The notes beneath the pieces are model-generated. The model saw only the letters and a list, made by a program, of their open reading frames with translations. It did no database searches and was not told the DNA's origin. From Dinoroseobacter sp049801095 (GTDB lineage: Bacteria > Pseudomonadota > Alphaproteobacteria > Rhodobacterales > Rhodobacteraceae), in assembly GCF_049801095.1 (NCBI RefSeq), contig NZ_JBNAGH010000001.1:620001-684000 (forward strand): a stretch of DNA of 64,000 nt, in the 5' to 3' direction. Position 1 is the first letter of the stretch. Every line of letters starts with the position of its first letter. Both the position numbers and the translations under genes were made by a program. Of the stretch, positions 8,684 to 16,853 are shown piece by piece.

Positions 8684-9643
8684 ATGCGCGCGTTCCGTAT
8701 CCAGTCCTACGAGACCCCCCCTCAGATCGAAGACATTCCCCTCCCCGAGCCCGCAGCAGGGGAAGTGCGCCTCAAGATCGAGGCCTGCGGCCTGAATTTT
8801 GCGGATCTACTCATGTCAAAGGGCAAGTATCAGGAGAAACCTGCGCTGCCGACAACCCTCGGGATGGAAGTGGCAGGCGTGATCGACGCCCATGGCCCGG
8901 GGACCGAGGCGCCGCCGGTGGGCACCCGGGTCGCGCTCTTTGGCGGTCGGGGCGGGCTGGCCGAATATGGCTGCTTTCCAGCCGAGCGCTGCGTGCCCCT
9001 GCCGGATGGGATGCCCGCCGCGGATGCCGCCGGGTTCCAGATCGCCTATGGCACCTCCCATCTGGCGCTGGAGCATACGGCCCATCTGAAGCGGGGCGAG
9101 ACGCTTCTGGTTCTGGGCGCGGCAGGCGGTGTAGGCCTGACAGCGGTGGAGATTGGCAAGCTCATGGGCGCCAAGGTCATCGCCAGCGCGCGCGGCGCGG
9201 ACAAGCTGCAAAGGGCCAAGGAGGCCGGGGCCGACCACCTGATCGACAGCGATGCAGGCGATTTGCGCGAGGCGGTCAAGGCGCTCGGAGGCGCAGATGT
9301 TGTCTATGACCCCGTGGGGGGCGACGCTTTCACCGAGGCGATGCGGGCCTGCAACCCGGAGGCGCGCATGCTGATCATCGGCTTTGCCTCGGGGGATCTG
9401 CCGCAGATCAAGCCGAACCACCTGCTGGTCAAGAACATCTCGGTACAGGGTTTTTACTGGGGCGGGTTTCTGACCTTCAATCCCAAGGCCCTCACGGACA
9501 GTCTCGCGACCCTGTTTGAGTGGTACGGCGCGGGCAAGATCTCCCCCCATGTGAGCCATGTGCTGCCGCTGGATCAGGCGGCGGAGGGGCTGGAACTGCT
9601 GCGCAGCCGCGCCTCAACCGGGAAGGTCGTAATCGAGATCTGA
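8684..9643 (+). CDS. Zinc-independent NADPH:quinone oxidoreductase-family MDR protein
   Basis: 319 residues from ATG 8684 (CCGGAG 8-9 nt upstream). GroES-like fold at 1-110 with the quinone-reductase pattern ACGLNFADLLMSKGKYQ; Rossmann domain with LVLGAAGGVGLTAVEIGKLMGAKVIA at about 140-165. Structural zinc Cys ligands of alcohol dehydrogenases are missing, as in the QOR subfamily. Likely an NADPH-dependent reductase of quinones or of an enal/enoyl substrate; the exact substrate cannot be read. Upstream lies the TTTTGCA repeat cluster, which might tie it to acyl-CoA metabolism. Confidence 0.85.
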   Translation: MRAFRIQSYETPPQIEDIPLPEPAAGEVRLKIEACGLNFADLLMSKGKYQEKPALPTTLGMEVAGVIDAHGPGTEAPPVGTRVALFGGRGGLAEYGCFPAERCVPLPDGMPAADAAGFQIAYGTSHLALEHTAHLKRGETLLVLGAAGGVGLTAVEIGKLMGAKVIASARGADKLQRAKEAGADHLIDSDAGDLREAVKALGGADVVYDPVGGDAFTEAMRACNPEARMLIIGFASGDLPQIKPNHLLVKNISVQGFYWGGFLTFNPKALTDSLATLFEWYGAGKISPHVSHVLPLDQAAEGLELLRSRASTGKVVIEI

Positions 9644-9646
9644 GGC

Positions 9647-10501
9647 TCAAAGCTGCGCGTAGGCCTGCCGCAGGAGATCCGCGAGCGCGTCCCGCACCGG
9701 ATCGCCCGCCGCGCGGTGACCATAGAGCACGATCTGCTTGGTCGCGAGCTTCGGCAGCTCGCCCCCATGGGAAATCCGCTCCAGATGGGCGGGCTCGGTC
9801 CCCTCGATCACTGCATGCACCGCCATATCCGCCGCCACGATCGGCTCGATGGTGCGCGCAGACTCAGCTTGCACGGTCATGGACCAATCCATGCCCGCCT
9901 CATCCAGAGCCAATTGCACGGAATCCTTGAAAAGGCAGCTCTGCTCGAAGGCGAGCGGCAAGGGACGGCGGCGCCAGGCCTGACCACCCACGGCACCGAT
10001 CCAGACCAGCGGCAGGGCCGCCAAAGCCTCCCCGCCGCGCTCCACATGATCCTCGGTGGTCAGGATCAGATCGCATTCGCCATTCGCCAGAAATTCCTTC
10101 AGACGCATGGTGAAGCTTGAAATCAGGTCGACCTTCACCCGCGGATAGTCCTGGGTGAACCGGGCGAGCACCTGCGGGATCGCCGGGTAGACAATGTCAT
10201 GGGGCACGCCGAGGGCGATCTTCCCCTCGAAGGCCTGATCGGTCATCCGCGCATAAATCTCGTCATTCAGCGCCAGCATCCGCTTGGCATAGGAGAGGAG
10301 CTGATCCCCCGTGGGCGTCAGCGCGATCCCCCGCCCCGACCGATCCAGAAGCGCGAGCCCGAGACTTTCCTCCAACCGCTTGAGCTGCATGGAGACCGCC
10401 GATTGGGTGAGGTTCAAGAGCCCGGCGGCCTTGGTCACCCCACCGGATTCCGCCACGGAGACGAAAGAGCGCAAAGCCGTCAGGTCGAGATTGCGGGGCA
10501 T
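9647..10501 (-). CDS. LysR-family transcriptional regulator
   Basis: 284 residues. N-terminal winged HTH (about 5-64) reads LRSFVSVAESGGVTKAAGLLNLTQSAVSMQLKRLEE, followed by a periplasmic-binding-protein-like effector domain (about 90-284). AAAGGTGAT six nt before the ATG serves as ribosome binding site. Converges on the oxidoreductase gene (gap 3 nt) and diverges from the DUF1127 gene, whose promoter region contains an inverted repeat. Effector and targets are unknown. Confidence 0.9.
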   Translation of the reverse strand: MPRNLDLTALRSFVSVAESGGVTKAAGLLNLTQSAVSMQLKRLEESLGLALLDRSGRGIALTPTGDQLLSYAKRMLALNDEIYARMTDQAFEGKIALGVPHDIVYPAIPQVLARFTQDYPRVKVDLISSFTMRLKEFLANGECDLILTTEDHVERGGEALAALPLVWIGAVGGQAWRRRPLPLAFEQSCLFKDSVQLALDEAGMDWSMTVQAESARTIEPIVAADMAVHAVIEGTEPAHLERISHGGELPKLATKQIVLYGHRAAGDPVRDALADLLRQAYAQL

Positions 10502-10576
10502 GTATCACCTTTCATGATTTCGAGCATCACAATCATTCGTTTTTAAAATGAGTCAAGGCCTGCCATATACATCAGA

Positions 10577-10592
10577 AAAGGTGATGACCTTT
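10577..10592. promoter_or_regulatory. Inverted repeat AAAGGT-N4-ACCTTT between LysR and DUF1127 genes
   Basis: A 6-bp perfect inverted repeat with a 4-bp spacer, 35 nt before the DUF1127 start and 76 nt before the divergent LysR start. LysR regulators commonly bind imperfect dyads in divergent promoters, so this is a plausible operator. It may equally be chance; the match is short. Confidence 0.3.
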
Positions 10593-10626
10593 ACGCAAAC
10601 CATCGCAAATCAGAAAGGATAGACCC

Positions 10627-10845
10627 ATGCGTGCCTCCCTCCCCCTATCCGCGTCCCTTCCTGCGCCCCGTCCTGCGCGCTTTTCCCTTCCGCGCCTTGT
10701 GCATCTGCTGACCCTTGGCCGAACGCGCAAGCAATTGCGCGGTCTTGATGCCCATATGCTGAACGATATCGGCCTGTCCCGCGAGGCCGCAGATCGCGAA
10801 TCCGAGCGTCCGATCTGGGATGTGCCGCAAGGCTGGCGCAAATAA
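10627..10845 (+). CDS. DUF1127 domain protein
   Basis: 72 residues, arginine rich. The C-terminal half holds the DUF1127 (YjiS-like) signature RTRKQLRGLDAHMLNDIGLSREA. AAAGGA is placed well before the ATG. Small DUF1127 proteins are abundant in alphaproteobacteria and some have been linked to RNA turnover and phosphate or carbon metabolism; the role here is not predictable. Transcribed divergently from the LysR gene. The following 168 nt (10846-11013) contain no further gene. Confidence 0.82.
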   Translation: MRASLPLSASLPAPRPARFSLPRLVHLLTLGRTRKQLRGLDAHMLNDIGLSREAADRESERPIWDVPQGWRK

Positions 10846-11013
10846 GGTGCGTCAAAAACACGGCTTTTACGATCCACCATTAAAATGAAGGGGGAATCTG
10901 CTACCAAGAAGGCCGGTTTCCCCGCAGCACACTCTTGAAAACTCGGCCATGTTCGCCAATATCAGTGGCAATCCGGGCCGCGCCATCGGCTCGTCTTTTT
11001 CAAGGAGGGTTCA

Positions 11014-11736
11014 ATGGCACAATACGATACGATCCGCACTGCTGGCGTTGGCGCCCGCTCTGCGCAGATCGATGAAGGGCTTCGCGCCCATTTCAACAAG
11101 GTCTATGGCCTCATGTCCGTGGCGATGGTGCTGACGGGCGCTGTCGCTTGGGCTGTTGGCACCAATGAGCAGATGCTGGCCGCAATCTTTGCGACGCCGC
11201 TGAAATGGGTCGTAATGTTCGCCCCGCTGATCATGGTTTTTGCCTTCAGCGCGATGATCAACAAGATGTCCTCGGGCGCCGCTCAAGTGTTCTTCTACGC
11301 CTTTGCTGCCGCGATGGGCCTCTCGATCAGCTACATCTTTGCGATCTATACCGGCGTCTCCATCGCCACCACGTTCCTCGTGACGGCGATCGCCTTCGCG
11401 TCGCTCAGCCTCTTTGGCTACACGACGAAGAAAGATCTGAGCAGCTGGGGCCGCTTCCTGTTCATGGGGGTGATTGGCCTGATCGTCGCTTCGATCGTGA
11501 ACATCTTCCTCGGCTCCCCGGCGATTGCCTTCGCTGTCTCCAGCCTTGGGGTTCTGATCTTTGCGGGGCTGACCGCTTATGATACTCAGCGCATCAAGAC
11601 CGAATACATCGAGCATGCGCAGTATGGGGATCAGGAGTGGCTGGCGAAGTCGGCGATCATGGGCGCACTGAGCCTCTACATCAACTTCATCAACATGTTC
11701 ATGTTCCTGCTGCAGTTCCTCGGCAATCGCGAGTGA
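11014..11736 (+). CDS. Bax inhibitor-1 (BI-1/YccA) family membrane protein
   Basis: 240 residues with seven hydrophobic helices and a short charged N-terminus. Family hallmarks: the AHFNKVYGLMSVAMVLTG first helix, SLGVLIFAGLTAYDTQRIK at about 180-198, and the C-terminal ALSLYINFINMFMFLLQFLG. Bacterial homologues are inner-membrane proteins with proposed pH-sensitive Ca2+ leak activity or effects on membrane proteolysis. AAGGAGGG lies 8 nt before the ATG. Monocistronic: an intrinsic terminator follows at 11761. Confidence 0.92.
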   Translation: MAQYDTIRTAGVGARSAQIDEGLRAHFNKVYGLMSVAMVLTGAVAWAVGTNEQMLAAIFATPLKWVVMFAPLIMVFAFSAMINKMSSGAAQVFFYAFAAAMGLSISYIFAIYTGVSIATTFLVTAIAFASLSLFGYTTKKDLSSWGRFLFMGVIGLIVASIVNIFLGSPAIAFAVSSLGVLIFAGLTAYDTQRIKTEYIEHAQYGDQEWLAKSAIMGALSLYINFINMFMFLLQFLGNRE

Positions 11737-11760
11737 TCGCAGGACGATCAACAGACTAGG

Positions 11761-11787
11761 AAAGGCCGGCCTCGCGCCGGCCTTTTT
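11761..11787 (+). terminator. Rho-independent terminator after the BI-1 gene
   Basis: AAAGGCCGGC, loop CTCGC, GCCGGCCTTT followed by further T residues: a perfect 10-bp GC-rich stem with a U-tract on the plus strand. It also separates the convergent GNAT gene. Confidence 0.88.
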
Positions 11788-11794
11788 CTTTGCG

Positions 11795-12295
11795 CTAGAG
11801 CGGGGCTTCCATCCGCACAGCCGGAAACCGCAGTCCTGCCGGACCGATGGGCACATCCACCCGTTCCAGGGACACAAAGCCCAGCGCCGCGTAGAATGGC
11901 TCGGCCGTGAGGGTCGAGAGCGCTTCGAGACGGGTCTGACCGGCCTCCTGCGCCTCCTCCATGATATCCTTCATCAGGCGCCGGCCCAGCCCCTCTCGCG
12001 TGCGGGTATGATCGGTTACCACATGGCGGATATGGCCCAGCCCCGGCGTCACGGTCCCACCCCCGGGCGCGCCCCGGGTCCAGCCGCCGGCGGCGAGGAT
12101 CTCTCCCCCCTCCTCCACCACGTGGTAGGTCCCACAGGTGACCAGCGCGGGCTGGGCGCGCGAGATCACCGGTAGGATCGTCACCAGCACGGAGGGCGGA
12201 TAGTCGGGCTTCAGCAGCACCGGATAGCTGCGCGCGAGCAGGGCATCCACCGCCGCAACATCCCGCGCCGTCGCAACACGTCTGGTCAAGGTCAT
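11795..12295 (-). CDS. GNAT-family N-acetyltransferase
   Basis: 166 residues. Acetyl-CoA-binding motif A is seen as HIRHVVTDHTRTREGLGRRLM (about 88-108), followed by motif B PFYAALGFVSLERVDVP near 132-148. The acceptor substrate cannot be inferred. Converges on the BI-1 gene across the terminator and lies downstream of rpmG on the same strand, separated from it by a terminator. Confidence 0.85.
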   Translation of the reverse strand: MTLTRRVATARDVAAVDALLARSYPVLLKPDYPPSVLVTILPVISRAQPALVTCGTYHVVEEGGEILAAGGWTRGAPGGGTVTPGLGHIRHVVTDHTRTREGLGRRLMKDIMEEAQEAGQTRLEALSTLTAEPFYAALGFVSLERVDVPIGPAGLRFPAVRMEAPL

Positions 12296-12329
12296 CTCGG
12301 GCCTCCTCTGCTGGGTGGGGATCGCGCAA

Positions 12330-12358
12330 AGAAAAAGCCGCGCTCGGAGGCGCGGCTT
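12330..12358 (-). terminator. Rho-independent terminator of rpmG
   Basis: On the minus strand AAGCCGCGC, loop CTCCGA, GCGCGGCTT, then TTTCTTT. A 9-bp perfect stem placed about 25 nt after the rpmG stop. Confidence 0.88.
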
Positions 12359-12382
12359 GGATCGTAACGTCGGTGGGGCAGA

Positions 12383-12550
12383 TTACTTGATCTTGCCTTC
12401 CTTGTACTCGACATGCTTGCGCGCAACCGGATCATATTTCCGGACGACCATTTTCTCGGTCATGGTCCGGGCGTTTTTCTTGGTTACGTAGAAGTGGCCG
12501 GTATCCGCGGTCGAGTTGAGGCGGATCTTGATGGTCGTCGGCTTCGCCAT
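12383..12550 (-). CDS. rpmG: 50S ribosomal protein L33
   Basis: 55 residues beginning MAKPTTIKIRLNSTADTG and ending in VEYKEGKIK, the full length of L33. It lacks the Cys pairs of the zinc-binding paralogue, so it is the C-minus form usual in proteobacteria. AGGAGA precedes the ATG. Component of the large ribosomal subunit near the E site. Monocistronic with its own terminator. Confidence 0.97.
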   Translation of the reverse strand: MAKPTTIKIRLNSTADTGHFYVTKKNARTMTEKMVVRKYDPVARKHVEYKEGKIK

Positions 12551-12684
12551 GTTGCGGTCTCCTGGCAGATTGCGGGCGAGAGTCGCGTCTGACCCTCGAT
12601 CAACTTTGAACCCCGGCTTTTACTGGCACCGGCGCGCCTGTCAACCGCGATTCGACATGGAAAGTGCGGCAAGCGCAGCGCGGA

Positions 12685-13176
12685 TCAGCGCGCCCGTTGT
12701 TTAAGGTCCGCCACACGGGTCTCGGAGGTCACATCCCGCAGGGCCACCAGCACAAGCCGCCGCGACAGGGCGAGCGGCGCATCACTGGAGCGCGCAGGTT
12801 GCAGCGGGGTCAGGGTGGCCTCCCAGGTTTGGGGGCCGATCTCGCCGGGCACGCAGGACACCACGAAGCTCAGCTCCCGCGCGTCGGTCAATGCCGCGTC
12901 CAGCGCGCCCTGGGCCAGGCTGCGGCTCTCCCGGGGCCAGAGCGATGCATAGCGCCCGCCCACGCAGGTCTGGGCCGATCCGAAGGGCCGGCCGGTCGCC
13001 ACGAGGATGCGCCCGGTGGCCGTCACCACGAAGAGCGACTGATCGAGCTTGCCCGCAAGCGTTCCCAGCAAAGCATCCAGAATGTCGGAATCAAAAAGCC
13101 CCGCCTCAGCCGCAGCGGATTGATCGAAAGAAAACGCGCTGGTCCCGGCGCTGAATGTATTGGGAAGATCTTCCAT
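12685..13176 (-). CDS. PAS-like sensor-domain protein of unknown function
   Basis: 163 residues from ATG 13176; a GTG at 13218 would add 14 residues but sits inside a palindrome. A PAS-like fold is suggested by LDQSLFVVTATGRILVATGRPFG (about 38-60), the central YASLWPRES helix and the closing strands SRRLVLVALRDVTSETR. There is no kinase, GGDEF or DNA-binding domain, so it would need a partner. No strong ribosome binding site is visible. Similar stand-alone PAS proteins occur in Rhodobacterales; function unknown. Confidence 0.7.
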   Translation of the reverse strand: MEDLPNTFSAGTSAFSFDQSAAAEAGLFDSDILDALLGTLAGKLDQSLFVVTATGRILVATGRPFGSAQTCVGGRYASLWPRESRSLAQGALDAALTDARELSFVVSCVPGEIGPQTWEATLTPLQPARSSDAPLALSRRLVLVALRDVTSETRVADLKQRAR

Positions 13177-13206
13177 GGTAATCACTGTGGCGGTTATCGA
13201 TCTCCA

Positions 13207-13221
13207 TTTGTGTAACACAAA
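13207..13221. promoter_or_regulatory. Perfect palindrome TTTGTGT-A-ACACAAA upstream of the PAS gene
   Basis: Two 7-bp arms around one central base, 31 nt upstream of the PAS gene ATG in an AT-rich stretch between that gene and rnpB. Size and symmetry fit a dimeric regulator's operator. The cognate regulator is unknown. Confidence 0.45.
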
Positions 13222-13258
13222 CTAGACAGAAATACAGTCACAAATAGATTACAAATCT

Positions 13259-13643
13259 GCGCGGAGAGCCTGTAAGCCGGATTTTGTCCAAGACGGCAGG
13301 CCGTCTCTGGATGACCATTCCTCTGGGTGCCCTGTTGCCAGTGCACTCTAGCTGCCAACCCGGATCCCTGGGTTGAAGCCACCCTGCCCCCGAAGGCGCG
13401 GCGGGATCCCTATTTGGCATTGCTCCCGGTGGGGCTTGCCGTGCCGGTCCTGTTGCCAGGCCCGCGGTGGGCTCTTACCCCACCGTTTCACCCTGACCCG
13501 TCCGGAGACGGGCGGTCTGATCTCTGTGGCGCTTTCCGTCGGGTTGCCCCGCCCGGGCGTTACCCGGCACCGTTGCTTCGTGGAGTCCGGACTTTCCTCT
13601 CGGACAGATAGCTATGCCCAAGCGGCCATCCAGCCCTCCGCGC
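13259..13643 (-). ncRNA. rnpB: RNase P RNA (bacterial class A)
   Basis: The minus strand holds the conserved RNase P RNA core: GAGGAAAGTCCGGACTCC near the 5' end (about 13583-13600), the ACAGAGATCAGACCGCC block in the middle, and ATCCGGCTTACAGGCTC near the 3' end. The two ends pair as P1 (GCGCGGAG with CTCCGCGC at 13636-13643 and 13259-13266), which sets the coordinates, about 385 nt. It is the catalytic RNA that matures tRNA 5' ends with RnpA. Transcribed in the same direction as ampD, whose stop is 10 nt upstream. Confidence 0.96.
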
Positions 13644-13653
13644 GACTGCGCTG

Positions 13654-14361
13654 TTATCCTTGCCCAAGGGTGGGGTCAACGGGCCAATGGTGCGCGAGCG
13701 TTGCAGCCAGCGCCATATCCTGCGCGTCGAGCGGCCCGCTGGTCCCGGGACGAAAGCGCGACCGGACGGCCGCCAACCGAGTTTCCGGGTCGACCTCCGC
13801 CGTCATGCCAAATCTGGCCAGGTCCGCGGCAAACCGCGCGCCATCCACCACTGGTTGCGAGGCCGCGGCCCGCCCGGCCTCAGAAGGCCAGATTGCCAGC
13901 CCCTGCCGTGCCAAGCGCCGCCAGTCAAAGCGCGGCCCCGGATCGATCTTGCGGCCCGGGGCAAGGTCGGAATGGCCAATCACCTGGGCAGGCCCGATCG
14001 ACCAGCGGGCCATGATAGCCGGCAAGAGCGTCTCCAGCGCGGTCATCAACGGCGCGGCAAAGGGGCTGACCCCGTCATTGTCGAGCTCGATCCCAATCGA
14101 CGCGCTGTTCAAATCCGTGCAGCCCCCCCATTGCCCCCGCCCCGCATGCCAGGCGCGCAGGTCCTCGGGAACAAGCTGGGTAACGGCGCCATCGCGCGCG
14201 ATCACATAATGGGCGGAAACCTCAGCCTGCGGGTTGCAGAGCCAGTCAATGGCCCCGGAGGCGCTCTGCATAGCCGTGTAATGCAGCACGATCAGGCGCG
14301 GCGTGAGCCCGTTCTTGCGCGGCCCGCAATTGGGCGAGCGCGGCTCGAGGATCTGGGTCAG
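13654..14361 (-). CDS. ampD: N-acetylmuramoyl-L-alanine amidase, AmpD family
   Basis: Amidase_2 domain with zinc ligands in IVLHYTAM, an HAGRGQWGG loop and GHSDLAPGRKIDPGPRF; C-terminal extension typical of alphaproteobacterial forms. It cleaves anhydro-muropeptides in cell-wall recycling. The family N-terminus (ILEPRSPNCGPRKNGLTPRL) is encoded upstream of the first GTG (14289), with no ATG, GTG or TTG in front of it; the only near start is CTG 14361, overlapping the previous stop as CTGA. I therefore annotate a CTG start (235 residues), which is unusual; a GTG start at 14289 would delete the first strand. Confidence 0.85.
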   Translation of the reverse strand: MTQILEPRSPNCGPRKNGLTPRLIVLHYTAMQSASGAIDWLCNPQAEVSAHYVIARDGAVTQLVPEDLRAWHAGRGQWGGCTDLNSASIGIELDNDGVSPFAAPLMTALETLLPAIMARWSIGPAQVIGHSDLAPGRKIDPGPRFDWRRLARQGLAIWPSEAGRAAASQPVVDGARFAADLARFGMTAEVDPETRLAAVRSRFRPGTSGPLDAQDMALAATLAHHWPVDPTLGQG

Positions 14362-15008
14362 TTGCGCACCGCGAGGCGGAACGGGCTCGGGTCCCAGCGA
14401 CAGGCATAGCCGTCGCCATCCGGATCCAGCCCGCTGCGGTCGCGCTGCGGCCCGCCGGCATCAAGGAAAGCCTGCTGGGCGGCGTTGGCGTCGCTGTAGC
14501 GGTCACAGCCGCGGGTCGATAGACGGATCGGGCTGCGGGAATAGACCGGCGTTCCCACGGGATGCGAGGTCGCCAGCGCGAACTCCACGATCGAAGCGAG
14601 ATCCCCGGAAGGCCGGTCCGGCAGCTCCGTGGGTTCGATCACCTGAAAGGCTTCGCGTTGCGCGGCGAGACGTTCCCGATCGCTTTCGATCGTCACGCGC
14701 TCGGACACCGCGTCAAAGCTGTTCTCATCCGAGATGCCCGGACCACGACGCAAAAGGTTCGGGTCGGGCTCGGCCCCTGCCGCCACCGCTTCGGCCACGG
14801 CCAGATCGGTCGGATCCGCGCCTTCGGGCAGAATGATCGACTCGCCGCTCGAGAGCGCTGCATCGCGGGCCTGCCGCTCGGTCCCGTAGGCGCCATAGCT
14901 GGTGCCAAATCCCGGACCGGCTCCGGCCACGTCATTGGGTGGCACGGATGTGCAGGCCGCCAGAATACCGGCGAGACCTAATGCTCCGACTGTCGAAACG
15001 AGACGCAT
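14358..15008 (-). CDS. Lipoprotein with C-terminal excalibur calcium-binding motif
   Basis: 216 residues from ATG 15008 (GAAGAGG upstream). Signal with lipobox LAAC (about residues 16-19), a low-complexity acidic middle, and a C-terminal excalibur-like motif: GCDRYSDANAAQQAFLDAGG followed by DPDGDGYACRWDP. The excalibur motif resembles an EF-hand loop, DxDxDGxxC, and may bind Ca2+ outside the membrane. Function unknown. The stop overlaps the proposed CTG start of ampD, suggesting co-translation and perhaps a cell-wall role. Confidence 0.75.
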   Translation of the reverse strand: MRLVSTVGALGLAGILAACTSVPPNDVAGAGPGFGTSYGAYGTERQARDAALSSGESIILPEGADPTDLAVAEAVAAGAEPDPNLLRRGPGISDENSFDAVSERVTIESDRERLAAQREAFQVIEPTELPDRPSGDLASIVEFALATSHPVGTPVYSRSPIRLSTRGCDRYSDANAAQQAFLDAGGPQRDRSGLDPDGDGYACRWDPSPFRLAVRN

Positions 15009-15040
15009 ACCAAACCTCTTCACTGCCCCCGCAGGCGAGC

Positions 15041-16528
15041 CTACCACCAGCGCTGCGGCTTGGCCACAAAGCCCGCAGCCTCTTCGAGCGCATAGGCGGT
15101 GTTGAGCAGATCGCCCTCTTCCCAGGGACGCCCGATCAGCTGCAGCCCGAGGGGCAGGCCCTTGCGGTCAAGGCCCGTGGGCACGGCGATGCCCGGCAGC
15201 CCGGCGAGGTTCACGGTGACGGTGAACACGTCGTTGAGATACATCTGCACCGGGTCCGCATCGATCATCTCGCCCAGACCAAACGCCGCCGAAGGCGTGG
15301 CCGGGGTCAGGATAGCATCGACCCCATCGGCGAAGACCGTCTCGAAGTCACGCTTGATCAGAGCACGCACCTTGCGGGCCCGGTTGTAATAGGCGTCGTA
15401 GAACCCAGCCGAGAGCACATAGGTCCCGACCATCACCCGGCGCTGCACTTCGGGGCCAAAGCCCTCGGCACGGGTTTTCTCATACATCTCGGTGATGCCA
15501 TCGCCCTGCCCGAGCTGGGCCCGGTGGCCGAAGCGCACGCCGTCATAGCGCGCGAGGTTCGAGGAGGCCTCGGCCGGTGCGATCACGTAATAGGCGGGCA
15601 GCGCATATTTCGTGTGCGGCAGCGAGATATCCCGCAACTCGGCCCCCGCGGCCTTGAGCATCTCGGCACCTTCGGACCAGAGCGTCTCGATCTCCTCGGG
15701 CATGCCGTCCATGCGATATTCCTTGGGGATCCCGATCACCTTGCCGCGAATATCGCCCGTCAGCATGGCCTCGAAATCCGGCACCGCGAGATCCGCGCTG
15801 GTGCTGTCCTTGGGGTCGTGCCCGGCCATGGTGCCCAGCATGATCGCCGCGTCGCGCACATCCTTGGTCATGGGCCCCGCCTGATCGAGCGAGGAGGCGA
15901 AGGCCACGATGCCCCAGCGCGAGCAGCGCCCATAGGTCGGCTTCAGCCCCGTGATGCCCACGAATGCCGCAGGCTGACGGATCGAGCCGCCCGTATCGGT
16001 GCCGGTGGCGGCAAGGCAGAGATCTGCAGCCACCGCGCTGGCCGAGCCGCCGGAGGAGCCGCCCGGGGTCAGCGCCGCGTCATCATTGCCGCGCCGCCAG
16101 GGGTTCACCGCATTGCCATAGGTCGAGGTTTCGTTCGAGGACCCCATGGCGAACTCGTCCATGTTCAGCTTGCCAAGCATCACAGCGCCCGCATCAAACA
16201 GGTTCTGGCTGACGGTCGATTCGTATTCCGGCTTGAACCCTTCGAGGATCGCCGAGGCCGCCTGGGACGGCACGCCCTTGGTGCAGAAGAGATCCTTGAT
16301 GCCAAGCGGGATGCCGCACATGTCGGGGGCATCGCCCTGGGCAAGCCGCGCGTCTGCGTGGCCAGCTTGCGTCAGAGCCAGCTCGGGGGTTTTGTGCACA
16401 AAGGCTCCGAGCGCGTCAGCCGCCTCCACAGCGGAGAGGCACGCCTCAGTGAGCTCGGTGGCGGTGATCTCCTTGCGGCGCAGCTTGTCGCGCGCAGCAG
16501 CGATGGTCAGGGAGGACAGATCAGACAT
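15041..16528 (-). CDS. gatA: Asp-tRNA(Asn)/Glu-tRNA(Gln) amidotransferase subunit A
   Basis: 495 residues, full length. Amidase-signature catalytic triad: Lys78 in GIPLGIKDLF, Ser158 in TPGGSSGGSASA, and Ser182 in TGTDTGGSIRQP. GatA frees ammonia from glutamine for GatB to amidate mischarged tRNA. Three nt after gatC, forming gatCA; gatB is not in the window, which is common in alphaproteobacteria. Confidence 0.96.
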   Translation of the reverse strand: MSDLSSLTIAAARDKLRRKEITATELTEACLSAVEAADALGAFVHKTPELALTQAGHADARLAQGDAPDMCGIPLGIKDLFCTKGVPSQAASAILEGFKPEYESTVSQNLFDAGAVMLGKLNMDEFAMGSSNETSTYGNAVNPWRRGNDDAALTPGGSSGGSASAVAADLCLAATGTDTGGSIRQPAAFVGITGLKPTYGRCSRWGIVAFASSLDQAGPMTKDVRDAAIMLGTMAGHDPKDSTSADLAVPDFEAMLTGDIRGKVIGIPKEYRMDGMPEEIETLWSEGAEMLKAAGAELRDISLPHTKYALPAYYVIAPAEASSNLARYDGVRFGHRAQLGQGDGITEMYEKTRAEGFGPEVQRRVMVGTYVLSAGFYDAYYNRARKVRALIKRDFETVFADGVDAILTPATPSAAFGLGEMIDADPVQMYLNDVFTVTVNLAGLPGIAVPTGLDRKGLPLGLQLIGRPWEEGDLLNTAYALEEAAGFVAKPQRWW

Positions 16529-16531
16529 GGG

Positions 16532-16819
16532 TTACTCCACAACCTTGGGCACGGCGAAAAAGCCCTCGCGCGCATCGGGGGCGTTGGCGAGCACAGCGCC
16601 CTGCTGATCCCCATCGGTGACCACATCCGCGCGCCGCTTCAGCCGCTGGGGCGTCACCGAGGTCATCGGCTCCACGCCCTCCACATCGACCTCGTTGAGC
16701 TGCTCGATGAAGCCGAGGATCGTGTTGAACTCACCTGCCAGGGCAGGCAGCGCGTCATCTTCGACCTTGATCCGGGCGAGTTTCGCGACCCGGCGTGCAG
16801 TCTCGGTATCAATGGACAT
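16532..16819 (-). CDS. gatC: Asp-tRNA(Asn)/Glu-tRNA(Gln) amidotransferase subunit C
   Basis: 95 residues from ATG 16819 (MSIDTETARRVAKLARI), the usual length. The conserved core FNTILGFIEQLNEVDVEGVEPMTSV wraps around GatA-GatB and stabilises the amidotransferase. It ends with REGFFAVPKVVE, the canonical C-terminus. First gene of gatCA. Confidence 0.95.
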   Translation of the reverse strand: MSIDTETARRVAKLARIKVEDDALPALAGEFNTILGFIEQLNEVDVEGVEPMTSVTPQRLKRRADVVTDGDQQGAVLANAPDAREGFFAVPKVVE

Positions 16820-16853
16820 CCGTAGGGCTCCGCTCAGCGTGGTTTTGCCGGGT

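Noticed and set aside
10504..10512. Second copy of AAAGGTGAT (minus strand) as an operator partner of the dyad at 10577
   Set aside because: It sits exactly where the LysR ribosome binding site should be, which is the simpler explanation.
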